Assembly: GCF_028769735.1 (NCBI RefSeq)
Contig: NC_088170.1
Location: 50,439,585 to 50,503,584 of the forward strand
Source of the DNA: Zonotrichia leucophrys gambelii
Taxonomy: Eukaryota; Chordata; Aves; Passeriformes; Passerellidae
DNA length: 64,000 nt
Reading direction: 5' to 3'
Of this stretch, positions 51,401 through 61,640 are shown in pieces (the first letter of the stretch is position 1; the number at the start of each line of letters is the position of its first letter). The position numbers were made by a program, and so were the translations under genes. The notes below the pieces were generated by a model. The model did not search any database. It was not told where the DNA came from and saw only the letters and a list, made by a program, of their open reading frames with translations.

Positions 51401-52160
51401 AGTGAAAATAGTTTTTAAAAAATGCATCCTTCATGAAAAATTTTATTATTTTTGCCTGTTTACTAAGATACTTAACCATAATTTCTTCCCTGAAAAAATA
51501 ACTTAGGGAAATTCTGTGGTCTGAATTATGATGGTTCAGACATGACAGGCCTTTGTTGTCATACTGATTTTATGAATAATACAGAAAGTAAAGAAAATGA
51601 ACAGCTGAAAATCAACCAGCACAAACAGCTTCAGCTTTACTGAAAACTGTATCACTTCTTATGGTTGATAGCTTCTCAAGAGTACTCTTAACTGGTGCAA
51701 AATGGTTATTTTCTTCCATGAAGATATGCAACTTGAAGAGAGAATACCGGTGTCAAAGCCTGATTTAAAGGAGAAGTGCATTCATGGACCTGTAGACCTC
51801 ACTGTCATACTCAAGGCTGAGGTTATAACCAATTGTAGCCAATTCTGTTTTGGGAAAGTTAATAAAAGTCGGGGGCAGTTCAGAAGAAGTTAACAGATAT
51901 CCTTTGGCTAAACAGCAGTTGCCACATGATTGTAAGGCTTTGCAGATCAGACCTGTGGAGATTAAAAATACAACATCCAGTGGGAGTGGTGAACATAAAG
52001 CCACAAAGAGGACTGTCTTCCCTATTTCATGGTCCATTAAAAAGTAAAAGGACCCCACTTTTACTAACAGAAAAGTATCAATCCCAAATAAAAGGGAGAA
52101 TAATGAGTCTGTTAACCTGAAATAAATATGTTTGCTTATTTGTTTAAAGGTAAAATATTT

Positions 52161-52350
52161 CACCACAAAGCCAGTAAAGCACTGGAGAACATTGGTCAGG
52201 GAAATCGTGCAAGTTGAGTTTCATGTTGGAGAGTTTCAAGATGACTAGACAAATCCCTGAGCAACCTGGTCTGAACAGAATAATAACTTTGCTTTGAGCA
52301 AGACTGGATGCTTCTGAGATCCCTTCCACTTGAAATACTGTGATTCACTG
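52161..52350 (+). mobile_element. CR1 LINE 3'-end fragment
   Basis: The segment ends with the CR1 3' pattern: ACAAATCCCTGAGCAACCTGG, then GCTTTGAGCAAGACTGGATG, then ATCCCTTCCACTTGAAAT and CTGTGATTC. It is 5'-truncated and non-coding. Confidence 0.82.
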
Positions 52351-53806
52351 TTTCCACTGCTCTTGAATAATTGGAAAATTACTGACAAAATTGGAAAGTG
52401 ATACCTTAAATTAAGTAAGAGCACTCTTTGCTGGTCTTCCTCTCTGTGCCTTCAGGACCAAAGGTCAGAACAAGCCATGAGCTCCTGCACTGCACATGCT
52501 CATGGTAAAATACCATATGATATATTCCAGGATTTGTATCTTGGATTAGTTACTTGTATCAGCATTTCCCTCGGGTACCTGACTTCATTTAGCCAAGCAT
52601 TGTATATCTGTACTGATGATCATTACTACAGGGGATCAATAAGCAAAGCATTATTTTTATAGTGGCAGCTCCTGGTTGCCCCAGTGATGGTCACTGTCCT
52701 ATTTTGCCACTGCATAAAAAAATTGTGACAGCAGCCTCAATCAGGCTTAAAAGCATGGTGTCATGCACCAATACTTACTTCAATACTTACACAGAATCAT
52801 TAATTAAGAAAAAGTGCTTTTTTAATAATTCACTGCAGCTGAACCTGCAACTTATAGTTACAGGTAACAAGCTACATATACAAGGTTATACACTGCATTC
52901 TGGCATTGCAGAAGTCATGACTGACATCTCTAAATATGCAGTACCAAAAACAAATGTAAACCCTTAATCAAAAACCAACAGCATTTTTTGGTTGTTGTTA
53001 GGAAAATGGACAGAATCTTTAAAAGACAGATTGATGTTTACAACTATCATTTGGATGCCCCAAGGCATGATCCAATCTAAATACACGCAGCTTTCATTCA
53101 GACTACATTCAGACTACATGCTCTTTACAAATTATTACAGATCTTCACAATCGGTAAAGATATAGTCTTTATGGTGAAAAATATGTAACAACCAAGAACA
53201 TCATTATTTGGGGATATCTTTGAACTCCAACTTACATTCTGACCATATTACACTATTTTGTTTAGACAATTACAATATTTACACAGTATAGTAACCTTAA
53301 ACTGCCACCTGTCCTGCAGATATCATGAGCCTCCTGGTGAAGATTCACTTGGTTGACAGATTGACTGTTAAATCTTCAGCGCTGTCTTATGGTTTCATTC
53401 CTCAAGGAGATATATCTACTTTTGGCAAAGAGATACGATGATAACTTGTACAGATCAACTCAGATCAATCAACATTCTCTATACAGAGAAATATATATTT
53501 TTTTCTTTTACAAAAGCAACAATGTATTTTAGTGAAATCCTGGGAGGATGTAGCATAAATATTTGCTTAAGTATGCATTCTCCTTCCAGGTTACAAGGTG
53601 CTTAATAGATAAAGTGCTGTGAAGCGGTCATGCTGCTCTTCTCCATTTTTTGTGCATTTTTGACTGGTCTGTAAACTATGGGTTCAAGACAGTCCCCTCC
53701 CTGATCTTTTGTTCGTGATCAACACTGTTTTAAACAAAGCTTGAATCTAGAAAACAGAAAACCAACAAGCTCTCTGACAACTCCCAAAAAAGTAATAACA
53801 AGGATT
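52351..53806. other. Non-coding stretch downstream of SLC13A1
   Basis: No exon or mobile element is recognised. It could include distal 3' UTR of SLC13A1 if a poly(A) site further along is used. Confidence 0.5.
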
Positions 53807-54136
53807 TTTATTTGAAATAATAAATTCTAAATTTCGTTATTCTGCTACCCTGAGAATGGGGGCAAATTGCCCGTGATAATGGCTATGCACATTTATTTTT
53901 TCCTTCATAACATGAAGATATAAAAATTCAGACTAGCTGAACTAGATTAGAAACCTGATCTAACTATGATCTTTAGAAAGTCTAGCACTCTTCCTGATTA
54001 GACTCTCAGACTGGATCATCAGTCTCTAGGACTGTGAAATACAGCATTCATAGTAATGTAGATCCTTATAATTGTGGTGACTGAAAGCATTTTAAGTGAC
54101 TCACCACATGTGAGAAAATAAAAGGAAACTTCTTTT
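53807..54136 (-). other. SLC13A1: Proximal 3' UTR of SLC13A1 with candidate poly(A) signals
   Basis: The sequence after the stop codon on the minus strand is non-coding. Two AATAAA hexamers on the minus strand, at 53897-53892 and 53812-53807, are candidate polyadenylation signals. The true 3' end cannot be fixed without RNA data, and a longer UTR reaching into 53.0-53.7 kb is possible. Confidence 0.5.
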
Positions 54137-54280
54137 TTACAGCCCAGTGCCATTTGTAGATGGGATGCTGGGTACCCAACTTGGGTAAGTATAGAGATCA
54201 AATATAGGCACTATCCATGTCATGATCCCAAGCATAACTACAGCAACTCCGATGATGTTAATGCCCAAGCCAGCTTTCAC
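54137..54280 (-). CDS. SLC13A1: SLC13A1 last coding exon, C-terminus and stop, 144 bp
   Basis: The acceptor is TCTTTAG at 54287-54281. The exon is phase 0 and encodes 47 residues and a TAA stop at 54139-54137. It starts [20 protein letters not shown], the last transmembrane helix, and continues [20 protein letters not shown] before the short tail STNGTGL. The tail keeps an N-glycosylation sequon (Asn-Gly-Thr). Rodent NaS1 is known to be glycosylated near its extracellular C-terminus, where mammals have Asn-Glu-Thr. The tail is two residues longer than my memory of the human protein. Confidence 0.94.
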   Translation of the reverse strand: MKAGLGINIIGVAVVMLGIMTWIVPIFDLYTYPSWVPSIPSTNGTGL

Positions 54281-57200
54281 CTAAAGAAAAGGAAAAGGAA
54301 AGCAGAAACATACATCAAGACAATGAATAAAAATTTTTGAATGCCAAAAATCCCCTTTAGGACTTTTGCTTAAAACTCACCATGTCCATAATAGTTAAAT
54401 GACCATATGAAAACACGATGGCATTGGCTGGGTTTGCTACAGGAAGCAGGAATGCAAAGGAAGTACACAAGGTAGCAGGTATCAAAATGAAGAGTGGGTT
54501 CACATGAATGGCTTCAGCCTACCAAAAAATGAAAGAGAGTACAGCTGTCACGGGATGCATTTGCCAAATTAAATACAGAAATATAAACTTCCTATATTAA
54601 CACAAGTGAAATCTGAATTGAACTACCAGTTTAAATAGTGAGAAAACACCTTTTTTGGTAAATTGTTTTTTAAGAACATTGCACAGGCATGAAAAGCAAA
54701 ACCACTGCAAGATGATAAAGCTGAATTTATATATGATACATTACTGATGATTTGGATGAAGGGATTGCGTGTACTCTCAGTAAAGGTGTGAATGACACTA
54801 CATTGGGGGGTGTTGTTCTGCTGGAGAGTAGGAGGGCTCTGCAGAGGATCTGGACAGACTGGATTGATAAGGTTTAACAAGACTAAATGCTAGGTCCTGC
54901 CCTAGGGTCACAACAATTGCAGGCAGTTCCACAGGCTGGGGGCAGGCTGCAAAGGTGCCTGGTGGAAAAGGACGTGGCTGTGTTGGTTGATGGGACATGA
55001 ACATGATCCAGTGTGTGCCCAGGTGGCCAAGAAGGCCATTGCCATCCTGGCCTGTATCAGCAACAGTGTGGCCAGCAGGACCAGGCAGTGTTTGTCCCCC
55101 TGTACTCAGCACTGTTGCGGCCACACTTTGAGTGCTGTGTCCAGCTCTGGACCTCTCACTACAAGAAAGACGTTGAGGGGCTGGAGCGTGTCCAGAGGAA
55201 GGCAATGGAGCTGGGGAAGGGCTGGGAGCACAAGTCCTTATAAAGAGCAGCTGAAGGGGCTGAGGGTGGTCAGCCTGGGGACAGGCATCTCAGGAAAGAC
55301 CTTATCACTCTCTACAACTCCCTGAAAGGAGGACTCAGTCTCTTCTCCCAGACAATAGCGATAGGACAAGGAAATGGCCTTAAACTGCACCAAGGGAGGT
55401 TCAGGTTGGACATTGGGAAGAATTTCTTTAGTGAAAGGGTTGTTAAACATTGGAATGGACTTCCCGTGGAGGTGGTGGAGTCATCATCTGTGGAAGTGTC
55501 CAAAAAACAATTGGATGGAGCACTTAGTGTCATGGTTATTTGACAAATGGTCATCAGTGAAAGATTGAACATGATGCTCTCACAAATCTTTTCCAACCGA
55601 ATTGATTCTGTAATTCTTGGAAAAGAGGACTAACAATTCTCTCAAAGAAAAAGGCATTAGTATTTGTCAAGGCTGGCCAGGAGGAAAAGCTACAGACAAG
55701 AAGACAAGTTTTGAAGAAGAAAGAATCAGATGTTTTGATAAAGATGATGAGAAGAAAGAACATAATTGATCTAAGGACAGAAGAAATGTGAATTACAAAG
55801 CACATCTATTAGCCCTCTCTTCTCTTTGTGACAACCTGGAGTGTTAACCATTTTTGCAGAAGATGCAGTCTGGAAGAAACCCTAAGAGAACTGTCCTTTT
55901 AAGAGCTTCAAATATTCACAAATAGTAAAGACAGCATCAATTTTCACATGTTGAACTATACTGGAGTTTTCTGAGGTAATTTCCTTCACAGTGGCTTGTA
56001 TGTTTTGGATTTGTGCTGAACACAGTGTTGACAATATTTTCTCCTGGCTGAGCAGTACTTACACAGAGCAAAGGCCTTTCCTATTTTTCTCACTGCCAGA
56101 GTGATGAGAGGCTGGGGTGGAATTGGCAGGAGGCATAGGACAGCTGACCCCAGCTGACCAAGGGATATTCCTTACCGTATGGCATCATCCTCAGCGTATA
56201 AAGCAGGGGGAGTTTGGTGTGGTGGCATTTCTTACCTCGAGTTACTGTCATGTGTGATGGGGCCCTGCTCTCCTGGAGATGGCTGAACAGCAGCCTGCCC
56301 AGGGGAAGCAGTGAATTAACTACTTGTTTTGCTTTGTTTACACATGGGGCTTTTGCTTTCCCTGTTAAATTGTCTTCATCTGAACCCACGAATTTTCTAG
56401 CTTTTCCCCTTCTAATTCTGTCCAGGACCCCTCTGGTGTGGGAGTGAGTGAGCAGCTGCCTATGGCTTGATTGCCATCTGGGTTTAATCCATAAAATGAA
56501 CTTTTTCCTAATTTTACTAATTTTTCAGCATCTCCTGGTAAAAACACCTAAAGCAACCAAATATACAATGCACAATACAGGACAGCAAAAGACCTGAAGT
56601 ATTTTACTGAGACTTTTTAAAACCACTTCTTTGAGCAGCCGCATTACTACATAGGTGATAGAGTAGATTCTGATTAAAAATAAGCTTGTTATACTCACCA
56701 AAGGAGATAGTATGGGCAAAAAGATCGTAATGGTAGCTGGATTGCTAGCTACTTCTGTTACTGTAGTGACAATAAGGCAGGATATCAGGATAATCAGCCA
56801 CAAGGGTAATGATCCTAGAGGTGTCAATTTACTTGCTACCCACTCAGAAAGTTTTGAAACCTGCATTAGGAATGTGACAACATGATTATGTTTAGCAAGT
56901 CACTGAAAGGAAAATTTTTTAAATGATATATAAACAGAACTTATCTGCTAATAGTGAAGTATTTAGGTAAAAGAGAAAAATCTGAAATATTTTCTATATT
57001 TCTACCATGTGTTTTTAAGACTTTTTTTCTAATTCAATGGTGCTCTATAGGAGCCCAGGCAAACTATATTCCATTTATTTATATTTGCATCTCTGAGATG
57101 GTTAGAGGAGTCTTAATCAGAAAATGGTAGTACGAGTATATTAGGCTTCATAACCAGAGTCTAAGTCCAAAGCTGCTTGATTTACTGGAGTAACCATCAG

Positions 57201-59544
57201 GCTCCACATGGAAGTTATCTCAGTGACATTAAAGATTTGGAAACAGTGTGTTGTCACAACCCCTGCCCCCATCAGATCTGCATTAAATAAGAAACAGTAG
57301 TCATCACTGTGCATAGTTTTGAAAAACATAGGAAACTTCTTTTTCTCTAAACCTGCTTTCTGAATATCTTGAATATTCATCACATTTATCCTGTTCAATG
57401 TTGCTACAGAATAACTTGCTAAAACAAGAGAATAACTGTGAATTCACTGCATGTCTGAATTGCTCTTGATTGGGTCACATTATTTGTTCAGTACTTCTAT
57501 AAATTGCATTACCTCGCAGCCGTCTGCCAGTGCAAACCCGCCACCAACAAGAATAGCTATTTCCCAGGGCATGCATGACTGAAATTCCTTCCAAGTAATC
57601 AGTGGAATGTAACCAGAAACAGCTAGAGGAAAAAAAAATAATATATATATAACCCCCCAACCAACATTTAAAAACATATTGTCAAGCTCTTGAAATAATC
57701 TCCCTGAGGAAGTACTTGGGAAAAATTCAAAGACAAAAAGCTCATCATTGTAACAGGAACAAGGTCTCTGACCGAAACAACCTGCACTTCCTGGTACAGA
57801 TCTTTGACAGGGGAAAACTGTCATGGCATGGAAACATTAGAGCTGTGATGGTTACTGCCAGTGGAGCACTGGTCCCTTTCCCCTCCTTCCCATGTGGAAG
57901 AGAGGTGTAGGATACCAATTGGTTTTATTTATTCAGTAAAACTTCACTATTCAGGCAGATTGCTGAGCCAATGCTGTTTCACTTAGACTCATTTAGGTTC
58001 TGACCTTCTGTCCTGGATTGCCAAGCAAATTGTATTCTATTTGCCATCTGTATGGCAGTTGTCTTCTGTTAAGTGGGCAGTTTTCCTTATCTCTTCCGCA
58101 ATCACTCCTCCCTCTGGGAAGACATCTGCTGATAACAGGCTACTGATTGTCACTGCGTGACTGATAAGAGCTGCAGCATCCCCGTTGTGAGATGCTACAC
58201 CCAGAGGGAGGAGCCAAGCATTCCTATCTGGATATAATCTTTGTAGTAGGAATCCTTGTAAAATATATGTATTGTGTAAGTGGCTGTGCCCCAATCCTAG
58301 TTGTTCTAAATGAGCTACAGCTGTGATGTACTTAATTGGACTGCAGCTGTAGCTAATGAAGATAACTGGGATAAAAGGGGCTGGGCTTTCTGGTCAGGCA
58401 GAGCCTTGGAGGAGCCTTGGCAAAGTAGCAAGACAACACTGCTGAGAAGACCTGCTCATAAGGTATGGGACTCTAGAAATAATATAGCAGCAATATGAAT
58501 ACAATAATCTTGAGGTTCTGGAACACCAGCATAGCCTCTCCACTGGACTTCCCAGAGGAACAGCTGCCTCTTCCACTTGGTCTTCAGAGGAAGACTACAC
58601 CTTTCCACAGGATCGCTGCTCTAACAGAACCACACCTGACACTCCAGGAGGACTGCAGCCACAATTCCAATTGGATTGCTACCAACACCCTGACCAACTG
58701 GGTGTCAGGTTGTATTCTGACTCTTGTCAGTGTGGTTTTAGTTTACCGCATTGTTTATTTTCTGGATTTTTAAAATTTTCTTGCCTAATAAAGAACTGTT
58801 ATTCCTGCTTCCATATGTTTGCCTGAGAGCCCCGCTTAATTTCAAATTTACAACCATTCAGAGAGAGAGGGTTTACATTTTCCATTTCAGGGGAGGCACC
58901 TGCCTTCAATAGCACACACCTGTTTTTCCAAACCAAGACACCCTCCGTTCTCTGGGAACCCCTAGATCCCGTTGTTTTCAGCAGCACAACTAAATGCTTA
59001 AAGAGGATGAGCCAGAGGCATGCTTTAAACAAAAAAATCCATTTTGAAGAGGAAAAATTACATGATAATGAATAATGTACTATTTTGGGTTTTATAGGGT
59101 ACCCTAATCAAGCAGTAACATTTTCAAAACATGAGCCTAGCCCTGCTCCATGCAGCCCATTTCAAAGCCCATTGCAGTGAGTGGGCAGGAGGTTTCCATT
59201 GGTGTCCATGGGTACAGGTAACACTTTCCTGCACAGCACTGGCTCCTGCCGCTCACATTGTATAATTGTTGGCACTGACTTCCAGGTCAGAGATGCTTTA
59301 CCCCCCAGTGCTTTATACCCTCTATTATGACTTCAGCATTAGTATTTAACTACATTCCTCTAACCAGTGCAATAAATTACATTTACAGTAGCATCTTAGA
59401 TACCTTATTATAGTAAAATCAACATCAAATTATACTCAACTGTTTTCTCCATTTGATGTCCTATGCAATGTTTTTGCTGGAATAATAAAGAACAGGAGGC
59501 CTATCACTAAGGCAGCTGTTGAATCCGTAATATAGCTTTTATAT
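54137..59544 (-). CDS. SLC13A1: SLC13A1 (NaS1 sodium-sulfate cotransporter), 3' five coding exons; partial
   Basis: SLC13 family (DASS) membrane protein that couples inward Na+ movement to sulfate uptake, mainly at the apical membrane of kidney and gut epithelium. Five minus-strand exons join in phase to about 218 residues plus stop. Recognition rests on stretches that match my memory of mammalian NaS1 closely: ITWKEFQS and [14 protein letters not shown] in the second exon, [11 protein letters not shown] followed by FLPILSPL in the third, [11 protein letters not shown] in the fourth, and [14 protein letters not shown] in the last. The fourth exon fits the sodium:sulfate symporter signature (S-x2-F-x2-P-V-A-x3-N-x-I-V). 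SLC13A5, A2, A3 and A4 are less likely because the C-terminal FDLYTYPSW run and the alignment length fit NaS1. The N-terminal two thirds are outside the window. Known vertebrate synteny places CADPS2 downstream and IQUB upstream; neither is seen here. Confidence 0.93.
54381..54518 (-). CDS. SLC13A1: SLC13A1 exon D (penultimate), 138 bp
   Basis: The acceptor is TTGGTAG at 54525-54519 and the donor is GTGAGT from 54380; both ends are phase 0, giving 46 codons. It reads [18 protein letters not shown], then [18 protein letters not shown], then [10 protein letters not shown]. The middle part satisfies the sodium:sulfate symporter family signature, with the expected Ser, Phe, Pro, Asn and final Val. 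It aligns without gaps to NaS1. Confidence 0.95.
54725..55620 (+). mobile_element. CR1 LINE fragment in the intron between SLC13A1 exons D and C
   Basis: Plus-strand sequence starts inside the reverse-transcriptase region (ATTACTGATGATTTGGATGAAGG near 54,740) and contains the conserved segment encoding [11 protein letters not shown] near 55,100-55,135 and the following RVQRKAME near 55,180. It ends with a CR1 tail, CTTTTCCAACCGAATTGATTCTGTAATTCT, at about 55,588-55,617. Frames are broken. It is antisense to the host gene. Confidence 0.9.
55949..56492 (+). mobile_element. LTR of an avian endogenous retrovirus inside SLC13A1 intron
   Basis: The body has a recognisable avian LTR order: TTTTGGATTTGTGCTGAACAC, then AGCTGACCAAGGGATATTCC, a TATA box GTATAAAG at 56,196-56,203, a GTTAAATTGTC polyadenylation-like region near 56,364, then CATCTGAACCCACGAATTTTC and GAGTGAGTGAGCAGCTGC. 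The 3' end is eroded (TTTAATCCATAA where the family has a CCACGACA-type end). No matching flanking duplication is visible, so both edges are approximate. Likely a degraded solo LTR, antisense to SLC13A1. Confidence 0.82.
56699..56860 (-). CDS. SLC13A1: SLC13A1 exon C (third from last), 162 bp
   Basis: The acceptor is ATGCAG at 56866-56861 and the donor is GTGAGT from 56698; the exon is in phase 0 at both ends and holds 54 codons. It begins [19 protein letters not shown], continues with a hydrophobic helix ([11 protein letters not shown]), and ends [20 protein letters not shown]. The ASNPAT segment is the second Ser-Asn motif of the DASS family, which in the structurally known relatives helps to bind sodium and the anion. 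This exon lies about 210 bp downstream, in gene-antisense order, of an intronic LTR. Confidence 0.95.
57513..57622 (-). CDS. SLC13A1: SLC13A1 exon B (fourth from last), 110 bp
   Basis: The acceptor is TCTAG at 57627-57623 after a T-rich tract, and the donor is GTAATG starting at 57512. The exon supplies two bases of a split Thr codon and then 36 codons beginning [15 protein letters not shown] and ending [11 protein letters not shown]. The LITWKEFQ...[19 protein letters not shown] block is among the most conserved parts of the SLC13 family and matches NaS1 nearly residue for residue. The glycine-rich GGGFALA segment is thought to lie in the transport core. The exon length and phase fit its neighbours on both sides. 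Confidence 0.95.
58009..58940 (+). mobile_element. Solo LTR, about 930 bp, in SLC13A1 intron
   Basis: It starts TGTCCTGGATTG and ends AACCAAGACA. A TATA-like box ATAAAAGGG is at 58,371-58,379 and a canonical AATAAA is at 58,787-58,792, both giving plus orientation. The flanks CCTTC (left) and CCCTC (right) could be a 5-bp target-site duplication with one change. The body matches an LTR type I associate with songbird genomes. No internal retroviral genes adjoin. Confidence 0.82.
58787..58792 (+). promoter_or_regulatory. Polyadenylation signal AATAAA within LTR
   Basis: A canonical hexamer sits about 150 bases from the LTR 3' end, on the strand opposite SLC13A1. Confidence 0.6.
59441..59544 (-). 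CDS. SLC13A1: SLC13A1 exon A (fifth from last), 104 bp
   Basis: Reading the minus strand, a pyrimidine-rich tract ends in CATAG at 59550-59545, and the exon starts with one base that completes a codon. It then reads [12 protein letters not shown], a hydrophobic segment [12 protein letters not shown], and [10 protein letters not shown], and it leaves one base over. This aligns without gaps to the family segment ending in DSTVALLIGLLFFLIPAK. The segment is a predicted transmembrane helix and the following hydrophilic loop. The donor is GTTGAG, which is weak, but it is the only GT here that keeps the reading phase with the next exon (1 base left over, 2 bases supplied). A GT five bases further on would put TGA in frame. 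Confidence 0.9.
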
Positions 59545-61240
59545 CTATGGAAAAATCAACAACAAAAAAAAACCAGATAAATATATATAGTCAGGAGAAG
59601 GAGGGGAGGAGAGAGGAAGAGGATAGAGTAGCAGGAAAGCCCACAGTCTGCTATGGACTGACCATAACCCTCTATTCCTCATCCCTTGCACCATTAGGAG
59701 TGGTGGAAAGAAGCAGAGGAGTCAGGTTGAGCCTGGAAAAATAGGATCAGGGGAAGCAGAGGAGTCAGGTTGAGCCTGGAAAAATAGGATCAGGGGAAAG
59801 AGCTTTAGTTTCTATCTTTGTTTCTCACCATCCAACTCCATTTTTAACTTGCAGTTAAATTAATTTTTCCCATATCAAGTCTGCCCATAGTGGTAACTGA
59901 TAAGCAATCATTTATCCCTATTTTTATCCTGACCCAAAAGCTTTTTGACCTTATTTTATCCCCTTTCCTGTTGAGGAGAGGAAGTGACAAAGTCGTTGGG
60001 TGGGTACCTGGCAGACAATCAAGGTCAGCTCCTTTGATCTATAGAAATTATTGGTGGAGGCCCTATAAATTCATAAATAACCATCTCAAGTAAGCATGTG
60101 TTATTTTGCCATACAGAAATTAGCTGGTGGAGGGGGATATTCAGAAGTAACTGATGCTTAGATAACTAGCTTTCACAGTTTAATGATAAATTTAATAATT
60201 TTAATATGCGCTGCAATAGATTCTGTTTAAGAGGCCTTAAAGAACACAGTGCATACCAACAAGGGGGATTTTCTAGCTGAGGAAGGGCAACAGAACATTA
60301 TTGTCATCCTCCTATGGCTGTTGTTAGTAGGGTCACAGTCACAAGGGTTGTGTTTGTTTTGGTCATTTCCAGTACCTAAGAACTGTTTGCACTACTGTGT
60401 CTTAAACTGCTTCAATATCCTAACTTGTAAAGAGTAGCACCAAGATCAGGCAAGGTGCCAAGCTGAGCTGTAAGTCCATTTTAACACATACAAGTCTGTT
60501 AACCAATGTTAGCTGATGACATATCCCAGCCTTATTTCAGTCAAGATGGCCATTAAAATGAATAGAAATTTTACTGAAGAAAGCTAAGCAAACATTTTCT
60601 TAACCTTGTTATTTCTTTCTATTTTCTGCAAGTTCTTCTGTAAGATTTTCTGAAGCAACACACCAATATATTTGTTCTCTCAGCCTCAGACCATATGCTT
60701 TCTAAATATTCAGCTACAGTAGGTCCAATAATAACTTCCCATCAGATCTTCCCAGCAGCTTAATGTTTTGTACTGAACCAGAGCTTCTCACTGAAAGCAA
60801 AAACCAATTCTCTCAGTGATACACTGCAAATATCTAGTCCTTTGATTTGTTAGGTGAAATTCAAACAAAACCTTATTATGTGAACCTGACTTACACCAAA
60901 ACCAGCATAATTTTAGCTAACACTGTCACAAAATGAAGATGCCCTAGAAGTTGAAGTGATTCTCTCATATTTTTTGTCTCCTGCTTCCTAGACTCTGCCT
61001 GCATAGAAAATACATTTTAAAAAAAAGTTACTATATTTTTCTGGTTTCTTAAGGCAGGAGGTTCTGCCTGTATATCATCTTTAGCCTAGGACCAGATGCA
61101 CCAGGTCTAGAGATATAAAATCTCTTCCTCTTGGATCCTGTCCTACATTCTTCTAAGGCTTGCTAGAAGTTTTGAAGGAAAGTGAGATCTAGATACAGAA
61201 ACAATCCATGCTGTCACTTTCCTCTAGGCAGCTCCATTTT
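59545..61240 (-). other. Part of the SLC13A1 intron upstream of exon A
   Basis: No further SLC13A1 exon was found between exon A and the window edge. This part holds a 43-bp tandem duplication at 59,711-59,798 and a purine-rich plus-strand tract at 59,594-59,628. Confidence 0.6.
59711..59798. repeat. Exact 43-bp tandem duplication, two copies
   Basis: The unit beginning AAGCAGAGGAGTCAGG at 59,711 recurs without change at 59,754, and the match runs a few bases into a third copy. It lies about 170 bp upstream (gene sense) of the exon A acceptor. Confidence 0.93.
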
Positions 61241-61640
61241 CATATAATGGTTGAGTTTGAAAGGGGCCTCAGGAGGTTGTTTGGGCCAACCCCCTCTGCT
61301 CAGGCAGGGTCACTCTGAGCCAGCTGCCCAGGACTATGTTCAGACAGTTTTTTAATATCTCCAAAGATGGAAAATCAAAAACCTCTCTGGATCACTATCA
61401 CAGGTGAAAAACATCTCCTGATGTTCAGGAGGTAACCTGTAAGTTTAATTTTGTGCCCATTGGCTCTCATCCTGTCACTGAGCCCCACTGAGAAGAGCCT
61501 GACTCTTTCCTCTTTGCTCTCTCTCCTGTAGTTTTAAACATTGTCAAGGCGAGCCTGCAGCCCCCTTCCTGCAGGGATTGTTCCTCTCCAGGTGCAGGAC
61601 TCTGCACTTACTCTAGCTGAACTAGGGAGTGCAACTTTTT
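61241..61640 (-). mobile_element. CR1 LINE 3'-end fragment
   Basis: Plus-strand text begins TAATGGTTGAGTTTGAAAGG and has CCCTCTGCTCAGGCAGGGTC, then CCCATTGGCTCTCATCCTGTC and CACTGAGAAGAGCCTGACTC, the standard minus-strand CR1 3' UTR order. It continues to CCAGGTGCAGGACTCTGCAC near 61,590-61,610. It lies in the same orientation as SLC13A1. Confidence 0.88.

Larger units (their letters stand above)
44961..52160. other. Gene-free stretch with simple repeats
   Basis: No exon or RNA gene is recognised. It holds a hairpin at 46,066-46,094, a (CT)n tract at 47,809-47,838, and a run of 39 T at 48,405-48,443. Open frames at 49,118-49,387 and around 51,700-52,170 have no protein family that I recognise. 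Confidence 0.55.

Noticed and set aside
57141..57398. 85-codon minus-strand frame between SLC13A1 exons B and C as an extra exon
   Set aside because: Exons B and C already join in phase and align without a gap to the family, so this is intron.
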